Below are positions 48,099 through 57,346 of a stretch of 64,000 bases of DNA, one piece after another (position 1 is the stretch's first letter; every line of letters begins with the position of its first letter). Source of the stretch: Nymphaea colorata (Eukaryota; Streptophyta; Magnoliopsida; Nymphaeales; Nymphaeaceae). The DNA is taken from NCBI RefSeq assembly GCF_008831285.2, contig NC_045139.1, positions 5,370,704-5,434,703 of the forward strand, in the 5' to 3' direction. The notes beneath the pieces were generated by a model. The model was given only the letters and a program-made list of their open reading frames with translations, ran no database searches and was not told where the DNA came from. The translations under genes and the position numbers were made by a program.

Positions 48099-48821
48099 GA
48101 TACATGTGGCTGAGGCCTGCACAGAATTAAAAGTCTTTAATTGATGTATATATTCTCTTTTAGAAAATTTGTAACTTAATTTCTCGAAATATAAAAGGCT
48201 CGTATAATCTTTCGGAACACATTGCTTCAGATTTCCAAGTCGATGGGCACCGCTAATGATTACATCAATCAGAGTTTTTCTTGTTGGTAGCCCCTACCTT
48301 ATTTGCCTATACTACTTTTCAAGTCTATTCAATCTCAAAATCACAAGTTATACCCAAAACTAGGTTTCGACTATAGTCATAAATATCATTTTTATTTTTT
48401 AAACAGCGAGTTTTTTTTCCCTATAGCACAACAACCTTAGAAAAAGGGAAATATGGTAATTTTTGTAAATGAAAAATCTTAAATGTTAGGGGCAAATTAG
48501 AAAAATGAGAAACTGATAAGATAACATAAAAAGTTAAGTAGATAAACAACAAATACAATTAAAAAATAGAAACAAATAATTTGACATTTACAGACTATTG
48601 AAAAAAATCTAGAAATATAAAAACAGGAAAAAAAAAGAGAAAACGAGAAAAAACACTTTTTTTGTTTTGGCATTTTTTTTAACTTTTTTTTTCATATTTT
48701 TAGCACGGATTTTATAAGAAAAATTGCATTTTTTGTGATCATTTTCACAATCTAATTTTGGTTGTCATCTATGGCAACCTATGAGTGGTGGTTTTCGTCA
48801 GTAAGACAAACATGTGCAACT
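47720..48821. other. 3' flank of copy 4, no gene
   Basis: Contains a CA/TA microsatellite at 48065-48098 and a stretch at 48230-48780 ('cagatttccaagtcgatgg', 'tttttaaacag.gagtt', 'ttggttgtcatct.tggcaacct') that distantly resembles blocks A and B (12850-13620 and 29930-30830). No open frame with a recognisable motif. Confidence 0.45.
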
Positions 48822-48829
48822 ACTATGTT

Positions 48830-49285
48830 TAGGGATGTCAACGGATCAGATTCGGATCGGATACATCTTCAACCATATCTGTTTTTTCGGATATTCATAT
48901 ATTCGGATTCGGATTTAGATTCGAATTCGGATAAAGCAAAGTCATATCCAAATCCGAATCCGAAATCCGATTTTACAATCCAAATCCGATCCGAATCCGA
49001 TTTTTATATTTATATCCGAATCCGAATTTTGAACCGGATTTTGCCATTTTTCAAGTATTAGATAGATGATATTTGTCTAAAACTGAATCCGATCCGAATC
49101 TATATCCGAATCCGATTCGATACTCATGTATATCCGAATCCGAATCCGAATCCGATCGGATGTCATTTATTAAATCCGAATCCGATCCGATTTCTTAATC
49201 GGATATTAAATTTTTATCCATATCCGTTTTTTTCGGATCGGATCGGTCGGATATCCAATTCAAATCGGATATATTGACATCCCTA
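48830..49285. mobile_element. hAT-type MITE made of AATCCG repeats
   Basis: A 456-bp element with a perfect 12-bp terminal inverted repeat (TAGGGATGTCAA / TTGACATCCCTA) and a perfect 8-bp target duplication ACTATGTT (48822-48829 and 49286-49293). The interior is almost entirely variants of AATCCGA and TCGGAT on alternating strands. It has no transposase. The low divergence of ends and duplication suggests a fairly recent insertion. Confidence 0.92.
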
Positions 49286-49299
49286 ACTATGTTATGGTT

Positions 49300-49700
49300 A
49301 GCGAAATGTGAGAGAAAGTTACATGTGCCGCGCCGCTTAGCATATCATGCGCAGTGAAAGAGGGAAGAATATTTTAGTAATTTATTAAAAAAATTTCATA
49401 ATCTTTTAACTTTTTTTTTTATGTTCAACGTTGTCTTAACAAAAAATTTCTTCTCTTTAAATATGGACTAAGGGTATTTTAGTCATTAACTATATTAGTA
49501 TATGAAAATTCGTACACCGTATGACACAGAGAACAAAATATAGGGTTCCACATTACCAAGAATTGTATAATGACAACCAAACTTTTCTATCAGATTAACT
49601 TATAATATAAGTTGTTCATTTATTTTTCATTCCAATAAATATTTCCATTAAGTGGTCAACTCGGGAACTTTAAGTGCTGTTTCTTTATGCATTTCTTAAT
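49300..49700. other. Intergenic, dispersed repeat fragment
   Basis: 49340-49520 shares 'atgcgcagtgaaagagggaaga', 'attttagtcattaac' and 'cgtacaccgtatgacaca' with the stretch at 22600-22770 in looser form. No gene. Confidence 0.4.
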
Positions 49701-49900
49701 AGTTATAAATGCTTTTCATTCTTAGACTAATTTTTATATTCTTCAATTCATTTCTATGAAAGAAAATTTGAGTTTTTAATTTTTTCTTTTTGCTGATTTG
49801 CATCTAAATCATTTAGATTACTGGATTGGCTGGTTCACCAAATTGGCAGCATCGTCGACTCGATCCAGAAACCGGTTTTAGTAATTAAGATGGCCTCGGT
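49700..49900 (+). repeat. Left arm of an inverted repeat enclosing LINE debris
   Basis: 'atgcttttcattcttagacta', 'ttgctgatttgcatctaaatc', 'ggattggctggttcacca' and 'tcgactcgatccagaaaccgg' match the reverse complement of 53815-53960, and, in direct orientation, 32195-32400. The arms are about 4 kb apart. Confidence 0.6.
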
Positions 49901-50109
49901 GCTTTTCATTTACCCAAAATTAAAGGTCTATGAACTTAATAGCTCTATTAGCTAACTTTTCTCGAACTGAAGAGCAATATTCAAAGATGCCATGATGAGA
50001 AGTGATCAGGTTCAGACCTAAGGCCTGTCTCGGATCAAGGTTTGGACTTAAGTTATTATTGTTAGTTAGGTGGTCTTAGTATATAAATAGGAAAACTCAG
50101 TGCTGCCAG

Positions 50110-50430
50110 ATGCCCGATGGTTGTTTTATGGTTAAAATTTAGAAATTTGTTGCTACAATTATTTACTACTTATCATATTAATTAGTTATACTTCAGTTTT
50201 TGTCCTTTTGTTATTTTACCAATTTCATTTGAAACTTACACTTAAACGCCTTTAACTGCCTGTTAAAGTTTTTTATTGTTTATCGTTTTTAAATAATAGG
50301 CACAGGCTCAGGTTCAAATATAAATATATTGGTCCAAAGATGTCATTATCAAAAGATAGGCTCAGGTTCAAATATAAATATATTGGTGCAAAATTAAGGG
50401 TCCTCTTGAAAACTTCCAAAGGTAGGGTAG
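50110..50430 (-). repeat. Inverted-duplication arm right of copy 4
   Basis: Reverse complement of 41000-41310. Inside it a segment of about 53 bp ('ggctcaggttcaaatataaat' plus spacer) is present twice in tandem (about 50306 and 50359). Confidence 0.65.
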
Positions 50431-51610
50431 GGCCCACAAGAGACAAGGCCCCACGTCAAAAAAAATAAAAATGTACATATATAATTTATCAGTTATGGGT
50501 TCCAATATCATAGTTGGGTGAGCAGGAGGAGCATTTTCCTACTGCCTAATGTAAGTGCCAAAACCCTCACCCTTTCCCCTCATCCTCTCAGCATAGAATC
50601 CTGCTTTGTGCAATCAGCTTGTGAACTTTATTTTGTGAAATTAATTCTTTATCCACCGGACAAGTTGAATCGTGATCAAGCAATATCTCATCCAAAAGGT
50701 TTATTGTTCTGACCTTAGCATGAATCTACACACAAAGAATTTTGCCAAAATATGTTCATGCTCCGATGGATGACAAAAACATGCTACTGTTCTTGATTAT
50801 ATAAAAAAAACAAGCAGTGAAATGAAAGTGTAGCTTCGCGATCTTATCAAAACCTAAACTTGTTTCCGCAAAGGCTTCATTTCCTTACGCTTAAGGCACT
50901 GTGTCTAAGTTGAATATGTTGAGGGTCAATACATGATAGACCACATGATCGAAGTTAAAGGTAAAACCTAAAGGGAAGAGCCCAATCAAGGGACTCCCTT
51001 CGTGGTTGCCCACTCCAGTGCTTCTCTACCTTCACCAAGAGTACTGAAAACGCCGAAATGAAACGTGGTCCACAATAGCCTATGTCCTGCCCTAGAGGGC
51101 ATCCATTGCCGTCGAGAGAAGCCCCCACAGCCGGCTGCCTGCCATTAGTGGAGCCACAAGCTTGCTGGGGAGCACTGGAGTGGGCAAGCGTCAACTTCGA
51201 GGCCATGAAAGAGAGTTGCAGGTTCAGAAGATCCTATCCAAATCAGCACGTGAAATTTCAACAACCATGAAGAAAAATTTCATGCAATTAAAGCAGCTAG
51301 CCAGTACACAACATAAATGTTCAAAGTTGCCCTTCATAACATCAGTTCAATACAAAAAAATGGTCTTATCCTTCATCTTACGATGATTTATTATATGAAA
51401 GATAGATTCTAGGCGACTGGATAAAAAGAGAGAGAGAGAGGACAGCTAAAATTTTATGTAGCAAACACAGGAAGCCAGTTAAAAGCAATGCAAATTCTAA
51501 AAAGAAAGGTAAGGAAAGCAAATTTTAACAAGAAAGGAAAAATTAGGTCTAACTGTTTCATAGTTTCTTAAAAAAAAAAAAAGAGAACTTCCACACAGCG
51601 GGAGAGGGAC

Positions 51611-51641
<31 letters not shown>

Positions 51642-51980
51642 CTTCCTTATTACCCAAGCTACCCATGAGTCCACAACCAGTCCAGGTGATGCTGGTATGG
51701 CAGATGTATCTATGGGGCCTCCTTCTCACCCACCTAGGCACCATGATTCTGTCCATCTGCTTGTTCAATAATTATATGATAGATTTAAAGAAGCCTGATG
51801 TCAAATTTTACAAAAACCACAGTTGAGAAATCAATCGGATTCTGTTCAAATTCACTGCTATCTATGCTGGACATTTTCTTCCCATTTTCCAGTGGCAATT
51901 TCTGATGTTTGATGCAAAAGATGAGCTTTTTTTTATTACAGAAGAGACTGGGAGAGCCCCTACCATAGTTTCTTGTTAGG
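50430..51980. other. Intergenic, unassigned
   Basis: Short open frames occur on both strands (for instance an 83-codon one ending at 50955 on the minus strand), but none has a motif I recognise. GA microsatellites are at about 51428-51440 and 51612-51640. Confidence 0.35.
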
Positions 51981-51982
51981 TT

Positions 51983-52173
51983 CAGGGGTGGAGCTAAGGT
52001 AGGGCCCAGTTGGGCCCTCACCCTACCTCAATTTAAAAAAAAAAATTATATGTAAATTTTAGAATTTTTTTTTGTTTTATATATAAATTTTAGAAAATGA
52101 TATTTTGATCCTAGTCAAAATTTAGAAACTTCAATTTGGCCCCCTTCATGAAAAATTTTTAGCTTCGCCCTTA
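51983..52173. mobile_element. GGGGTGGAGC-type MITE
   Basis: Left end CAGGGGTGGAGCTAA, right end the reverse complement of TAAGGGCGAAGCTAA, with 11 of 15 positions paired. The interior has 'gggcccagttgggccc' and AT-rich runs. A relative lies at 25590-25770. A convincing 8-bp duplication is not visible, so the ends may be slightly off. Confidence 0.55.
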
Positions 52174-52179
52174 GTTCAT

Positions 52180-53560
52180 AATAACAATCTCAAAATTGTG
52201 GGTCAAACAGACAAATTTACGTGGTGCAATAATCGTAGTGCGAACCACATTGTGAAATGCAAGCCAGACTGGGCTATGGTCAGTCATCAATGGTTTCAAG
52301 ACCAAAATTTTAACTTCTCGTTATGCATCTTACCTAGAGCTACTTCAGATCACAGTGCCATCATCCTTAATTGGGGTTCCGGAGGGGATAAAGTTTACGG
52401 TAGGGAAATTTTTAGAATGCATAAATGTTGGTTTTCTAGAGAAGATTCTTAAACCATAGTCAGAGAGTTGAGAAATCGAGCCTAGAGGCTGTGCAATGAT
52501 CCACTTATGCCTAAGATGGAACAGACTTGAAGGAATTTGGCAATGGGGAACTCCCACATGTATGGCAACATTCCTAAAAAATCAAATCTTTAAAGGAAGA
52601 AATTGTCAATGTTCAGCAAAATGAGGAGGAGAGGAACAACACGGAATGGATCTTCAAGAAAGAGCTTGAATCCTCCATTAGAGAGGTGGAAATTTTTTGG
52701 CGACAGAAATCTCGCATAAGATGGCATGCGCAACAGAACTGAAATACCAATTTTTTTTCAAATTCACTGCCAGAGTAAAGCCCAAAAAAATAGGATAAGA
52801 AACATGCAAGTTAATGATGTTAGCTCAGATGTTCCTCCAAAATGAAAAGGATCCTCACTAGGACTGTTGACAAAGGTCGGGGGTGTTTCTGCCTAACAGA
52901 TTCATGTGTGAACAAGTATTTCTTTGTCATGCAGTCAGTGCTTCTTAACCTTGATATGTCGAAAGCTTATGACAGATGTAAGTGGGCATTTCTGAAGAAA
53001 GCCCTTCCCCATCTTGATTTCTGTGAGAATTGGGTCTCTAGGGTAATGACTTGTGTTGAGACAACTTCTTATGTCCTTGTTACGAATGGTAGAATAACAA
53101 GAGAATCAAAATTACCAAATTCAGCGGAATACAGGTGAACATTCCCAATATTTACTATGTGGATATTTATTATATGAATGCACGGTCAAGACCTTCGCCT
53201 TTGCCGCTCATATCTAGAGCCCACCATCTTCCAGATGAACACCTTTCATGCTCAAGAGTTTATTCAACATCTGATCTCACCTTGGATCTCTCATCTCATT
53301 CAGCAGTCTAGAATCTCTCATGGAGAGGATGTGCTGATGATGGGGGACACAGAAGTTTCAAAGATTCGCCACAGTGACATCTATGAAGTGGTCCGGCTTT
53401 GCAGGGCAGTGGACAAATCTAAAACTGTGTTGTGGAAAAATACAGTTATCGCTAGAGCTAAATGGTGCACCTTTTTTAGCGATACAGGGACGCTTTTGAG
53501 TCAAGACAGAATCCAAAGCGTTGGTGCCTTTGTGCGAGAGTAAATTGGAGACGATTATGT
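52180..53560 (+). pseudogene. Decayed L1-type LINE ORF2 (endonuclease end to reverse transcriptase)
   Basis: Pieces of one L1-like ORF2 in the right order and on one strand. 52198-52440 gives FTWCNNR...SDHSAIIL, the end of the endonuclease domain. About 52680-52740 gives EIFWRQKSRIRW followed by a broken NTNFF, the linker motif before reverse transcriptase. 52940-53090 gives LLNLDMSKAYDRCKWAFL, reverse-transcriptase block with its metal-binding Asp. 53320-53430 gives a weak D-V-L-M-M-G-D...VVRLCRA...SKTVLW, where L1 has F-A-D-D and the C-x-A-S-G-Q-x-V-N...K-S stretch. Several stops and frameshifts separate them and the FADD motif is damaged. The second metal-binding pair is therefore lost. 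Dead element, no poly-A tail identified. Confidence 0.75.
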
Positions 53561-53639
53561 TCCGAATCTCGGCCGGATGAAGAAAAGAAATAAGATCAAA
53601 TGGGGGGAGTTGGTAAATGAGCTTGAACTAGTCTAACAC

Positions 53640-53705
53640 AGTAACGATCAAGGTATGAGCCGACTCGAGCTCGGAGCTGACCGAGCTCCCCGTGTGCAGC
53701 CCCAG
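53640..53705. repeat. CTCGAG-type MITE end fragment
   Basis: 'gactcgagctcggagctg' and 'gtgtgcagccccagaacta' resemble the right end of the element at 56047-56348 (which ends GTGCAACCCTA). The left part is missing. Confidence 0.4.
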
Positions 53706-53814
53706 AACTAGTCCTCATATATTCTAATACAGACAAGGTACGCCCAGATGTTCCCTACCTTATTTTTGGAGCAATCAAACATTCATGACTGCCTCATGGT
53801 CTCATCTCAGCGTT

Positions 53815-53960
53815 GTAACAACCGGTTTCTGAATCGAGTCGACAATGTACGCTGCGAATTTAGTGAACCGGCCAATCCAATAATGTAAACGATTTACATG
53901 CAAATAAAAAAAAAAGGAAAAATGAATGGAAGAATATAAAAACAATTAAGAATAAAAATA
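53815..53960 (-). repeat. Right arm of the inverted repeat enclosing LINE debris
   Basis: Reverse complement of 49700-49900 (landmarks 'aaccggtttctgaatcgagtc', 'gaaccggccaatcca', 'acatgcaaataaaaa'). Confidence 0.6.
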
Positions 53961-54155
53961 TTTATATATATATATTAAGAAATGTATAAAGAAACAGCGG
54001 GCTGAGTTGACTGCCGAATGGAAGCATTTATTAGAAATGATTTCTCGGCCCAATCCAGCCGATCCTGCTAGCACCGATCACCTGATCGTTCGTAATGTAT
54101 ATAGCTTAGTTGTACCAAAGTTCCATCAGGCCGTTTAAGAAGAACAATAAAAAAA

Positions 54156-54460
54156 AGGAGGATAAAGTAAAAACCTGGCAAAAAGAGAACATGATATTGG
54201 AAATATGATGTTACGGTAAGGGCTGCTAAGAAAATACTTGTTGATGTAATCTTCCGTGCCAAGCAAGGCCGAGATGTGGAAATAAGAAGACCAACGAATT
54301 AGAGAAGGTCCCGTTGATGTCACCAGCCAAGCCAAAGGCATTGAGTGTGGAAATAACAAACGATATCGCTTTCTTCCAACAATTTCAATTAAACAAAAAA
54401 TGAAGGAGAAATTTCCTGGAAGAAGAGAATCTACAAAAGGACTTTGCCAATTAAACGACA
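54156..54460 (+). repeat. Orphan promoter copy, copy-4 type
   Basis: 'aacctggcaaaaagagaaca', 'ggaaatatgatgttacggtaa', 'gggctgctaagaaa', 'ccaa.ccaaaggcattgagtg' and 'agagaatctacaaaagga' follow the order seen before copy 4 (43195-43355). No receptor exon follows. Confidence 0.55.
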
Positions 54461-54499
54461 CTACTATGTAGAATGGATGTACATCAACCATTTCCTATC

Positions 54500-55104
54500 C
54501 TCTTTTGAACCAACGGACGTTCTAGCCATCATAGTTTTGAACGGCATATCTCCCAGCAAACTTGCATCGAAATCAAATGCATGAAGTTGGCCTAGCGAGA
54601 CCATTTGTCAAGGGATATTAACCAGTTTTTCCATTCACTGATTTCGGAATAAAACTTATATTCTTCGTGCACAGGAGAGACCCACTGTAAAGAGCGGTTA
54701 CCCAAACCCGACGCACCTCCAACCCATGTCTAGGCACTGTAGCTGGCCTGACAGCCCCAAACATGTCGGGTTGGGTACAGCCCAACAACCTAACGCGCAA
54801 GGACCGGTAGGCCTGACAATTTTTTGCATTAAAAAAAAATTAAATACAATTAAAAAAGTGAAAAGAAGGTTTGCTTCGTTCTCTCTGGCATGGATAAATG
54901 TAGCTTATTCTAGTGGAATTGGCTAAAGGTTATGAAATTGAACAAGGCCATGTACTCGGATTCGAATACCAATGAGAAAAATTCATATTCAAATTTTTCA
55001 TCCCAAATAAGATTTCAAAATTTCAATCCAGTCTAAATTTGATTTTTATATAAATCTGTATCTGAAACAGAATTTTGAACCCAATCCAAACTATTTTCAA
55101 AATG
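54500..55104. other. Intergenic with GC-rich and AATTTGAAT low-complexity pieces
   Basis: 54660-54815 has paired words 'aacccgacgc..ctccaaccca' and 'tgtcgggttgggtacagccc', a worn GC-type MITE. 54950-55100 has degenerate GATTCGAAT words. No gene. Confidence 0.4.
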
Positions 55105-55560
55105 CAAGAGCATTGAATGTAGGACTGTTATTTAAAACTAAATTTGACCTAAATCTGAATTTGAATCTGATCAGATATTTATGTATATCTGAAACTGAAT
55201 CTGAATATGATCTAATTTATTAATTAAATATTATTTTTTTGCTCATCTGCTTTTTTGGGGGAATGGCTTGTGTGGATATCTGATTTAAATTGGAAGACAA
55301 AAATGCCCTTGAAAATTAGCAAAAAAAAGTTACCCTTCACATGGTGTGAATTTAGTGATCAAGCCGAGCAAAAGGCCTCATTGGGAGTGCAGGGCAAAGC
55401 CAATACTGGGCAATTAATGTAAACTTACCTGTTGGCAATTAAAAAAAAAGTCAATTCGGCTTGTGTAAAAAAATTTCTAATAACAAAATGGCCTATGTGG
55501 TTTACATGCAAATAAAAAAATTCAAATTCAAATTTTCAGAAAAAAATGAATTCAGGAATA
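55105..55560. repeat. Dispersed repeat shared with 33880-34400
   Basis: Same order of landmarks as the copy upstream of copy 3. The part around 55410-55440 has lost the 'ctgacaggggcaaaggccct' segment that is present there. Confidence 0.55.
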
Positions 55561-55599
55561 TAAAAATTAATTAAGAATAGAAAACTCATCCACTATACA

Positions 55600-55800
55600 A
55601 ACTTCGATGATGCCGTTTAAAAAGAAAAATGGAGTCGAAATGTATATGTTGTTACGGTGGGGGCTGCTAAGAAAGAGACTTGTTTATGTAATCTTCCGTG
55701 CCAAGTAAGGCGCTCGATGTGGAAACAAGAATAGCTACGAATAGAAAAAGTCCATTGATGTGATCTTAAGGAGAATTGTCTCCACGTTCCACTTGACATT
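55600..55800 (+). repeat. Second orphan promoter copy
   Basis: 'tgttacggtgggggctgctaa', 'gtaatcttccgtgccaagta' and 'gatgtggaaacaagaa' match 54205-54290. The TATA end seen at 54424 is not included. A third, short piece with 'gaagagaatctataaaagga' lies at 56740-56762. Confidence 0.55.
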
Positions 55801-56046
55801 GGCATTATTTAGGTTTGAGTCACTAAGTCTTGCCCCGTTGACCACACAAATGTTCGGTGCATAGCTCTTCCCAGTGCCGTCCGGCCAAACATCATTTTTT
55901 GGGGTGCCAGCTCTTGGCTTGTCGGCTGTCTATCTGGCGTGTGAGACTGGGTTAAGTTGGGATCAAGCTCAATCCTTTTCTTGACCTTCAAGTCACGTTT
56001 CACTGTAGTCTCCGTGACTCATGAGTCGTTATTTACGACTCGAGTT

Positions 56047-56348
56047 TATGGCTGTACAATGAGTCGAACCATCTTAAAAACCACTCACAAACTTGAGGTC
56101 GAGTTCAAGTGTGTACTAAAATATGTTAAACCAGTTGAGTTTGAGTTGTAAGAACTCGACTCATCTCAACTATAAAAGAATGAGTTAAAAAAAAGAAACA
56201 TGTTTCACATAAACGAGTTGAGTTTGAGCTCGATGTTGTATTGTCGAGTCCAACTCAAAGTTGTTTTATTGAGCTAAACTTGAGTTTTCTGATTCGAGTC
56301 AAGCTTAAGCTGGCTCAACTCGAGCTCATCTCCTCATGTGCAACCCTA
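56047..56348. mobile_element. CTCGAG-rich hAT-like MITE
   Basis: A 302-bp element from TATGGCTGTACAATGAG to the reverse complement of TAGGGTTGCACATGAG, an imperfect terminal inverted repeat of about 16 bp. The interior alternates GAGTTCAAG, AACTCGA and GAGCTCG words. No matching 8-bp duplication was found at these exact ends, so the insertion is old or the ends are slightly off. Confidence 0.55.
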
Positions 56349-56969
56349 TTCAAGACCCAATACCAATTGGTCAATTAAAAAACCATTCACCAGCGTACAT
56401 AGTGGTGAAGCTAAGATTTTTTGAGCTTCAAAATTTACTTTAACATTTTAAAAACGTTTCATAAATTTCTCATCATTGTAGTTTAACAGATTACCAAATC
56501 TTTTTTTTAAAAACAACAACATTTATTTTTTAAAACTCCGGCTGATCCATTTCTGCCTATTTACTGTTTTTCTTATTTAAAAAATTTAATCAGAAAGGTT
56601 TTAAAAGAATTTGAAAGTTATAGTTTTTTTAACCTAGGGTAATCTCGGTGTAATATTATTGGCAACCTTTGTGATTGATTAAGGGCAGTAGACTTGACTC
56701 TTCCAACAAATTAAATTGAACAAAAAAGGCGATTTTTTCTGGAAGAGAATCTATAAAAGGACCTTAATTGATAGTTGTTCATGGTGATTACATTGATAGG
56801 CACCCCGATTAAATGCTAGTAGTATGTAGAATCCATGTATATCAACCATTTCCTATCCTGTTTTACATCAATAGACGTTCAAGGCAGCTACCCATCATAG
56901 TCTGATTGGGACATTGTAAAGATCAGCTACGAGTGGACGATGCTTAATTTCATTGGTATATTTATCTTA

Positions 56970-57315
56970 TTTTCTCTTAATTAATAAGTTTTTTCAACTT
57001 TTTTTGAAATTATCCATATTTTTCCCTTTTTCTCACGCTCACCGTATTCTATGATAGAAAAACCTCGCCATTTAAAAAGTGGAAACTGTATCTGAAAATT
57101 TGATTTGTGATTGAATACGGTTGAGAAGTAGTAAAGGGAAATGAGTCTTAAGCGCTAAGAAGAATTTCTCATTGATGTAACCATCAGTGATGACGCATGA
57201 TTTGGAAATGTGAAGTAATATGTTCCAAAGTTGTAGACCTGAGACTTCTACAAGAAAATGACAAAAATTTGTAGAAGAGAATCTATACATAAATTAAAGA
57301 GGTTGATTCCTGTTC
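56970..57315 (+). promoter_or_regulatory. 5' flank and TATA box of copy 5
   Basis: 'ttttcccttttt', 'aaaaacctcgccattta', 'tttgatttgtgattgaata', 'ggaaatgtgaagtaatatgtt' and the 'aaaatttgtagaagagaatc' box correspond to the flank of copy 1. TATACATAAA at 57284-57293 is the likely TATA box, about 54 bp before the ATG. Confidence 0.5.
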
Positions 57316-57346
57316 ATGCATCTTCTGCATAGAAAATTGGACAGGC

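Noticed and set aside
50955-51206. 83-codon minus-strand open frame in a GC-richer patch
   Set aside because: It has a Gly/Pro-rich composition without a recognisable domain, and I saw no second exon or homologous copy.
53178-53543. 121-codon open frame as an independent gene
   Set aside because: It lies in line with the LINE ORF2 pieces and has a weak reverse-transcriptase-like pattern; it is treated as part of that relic.
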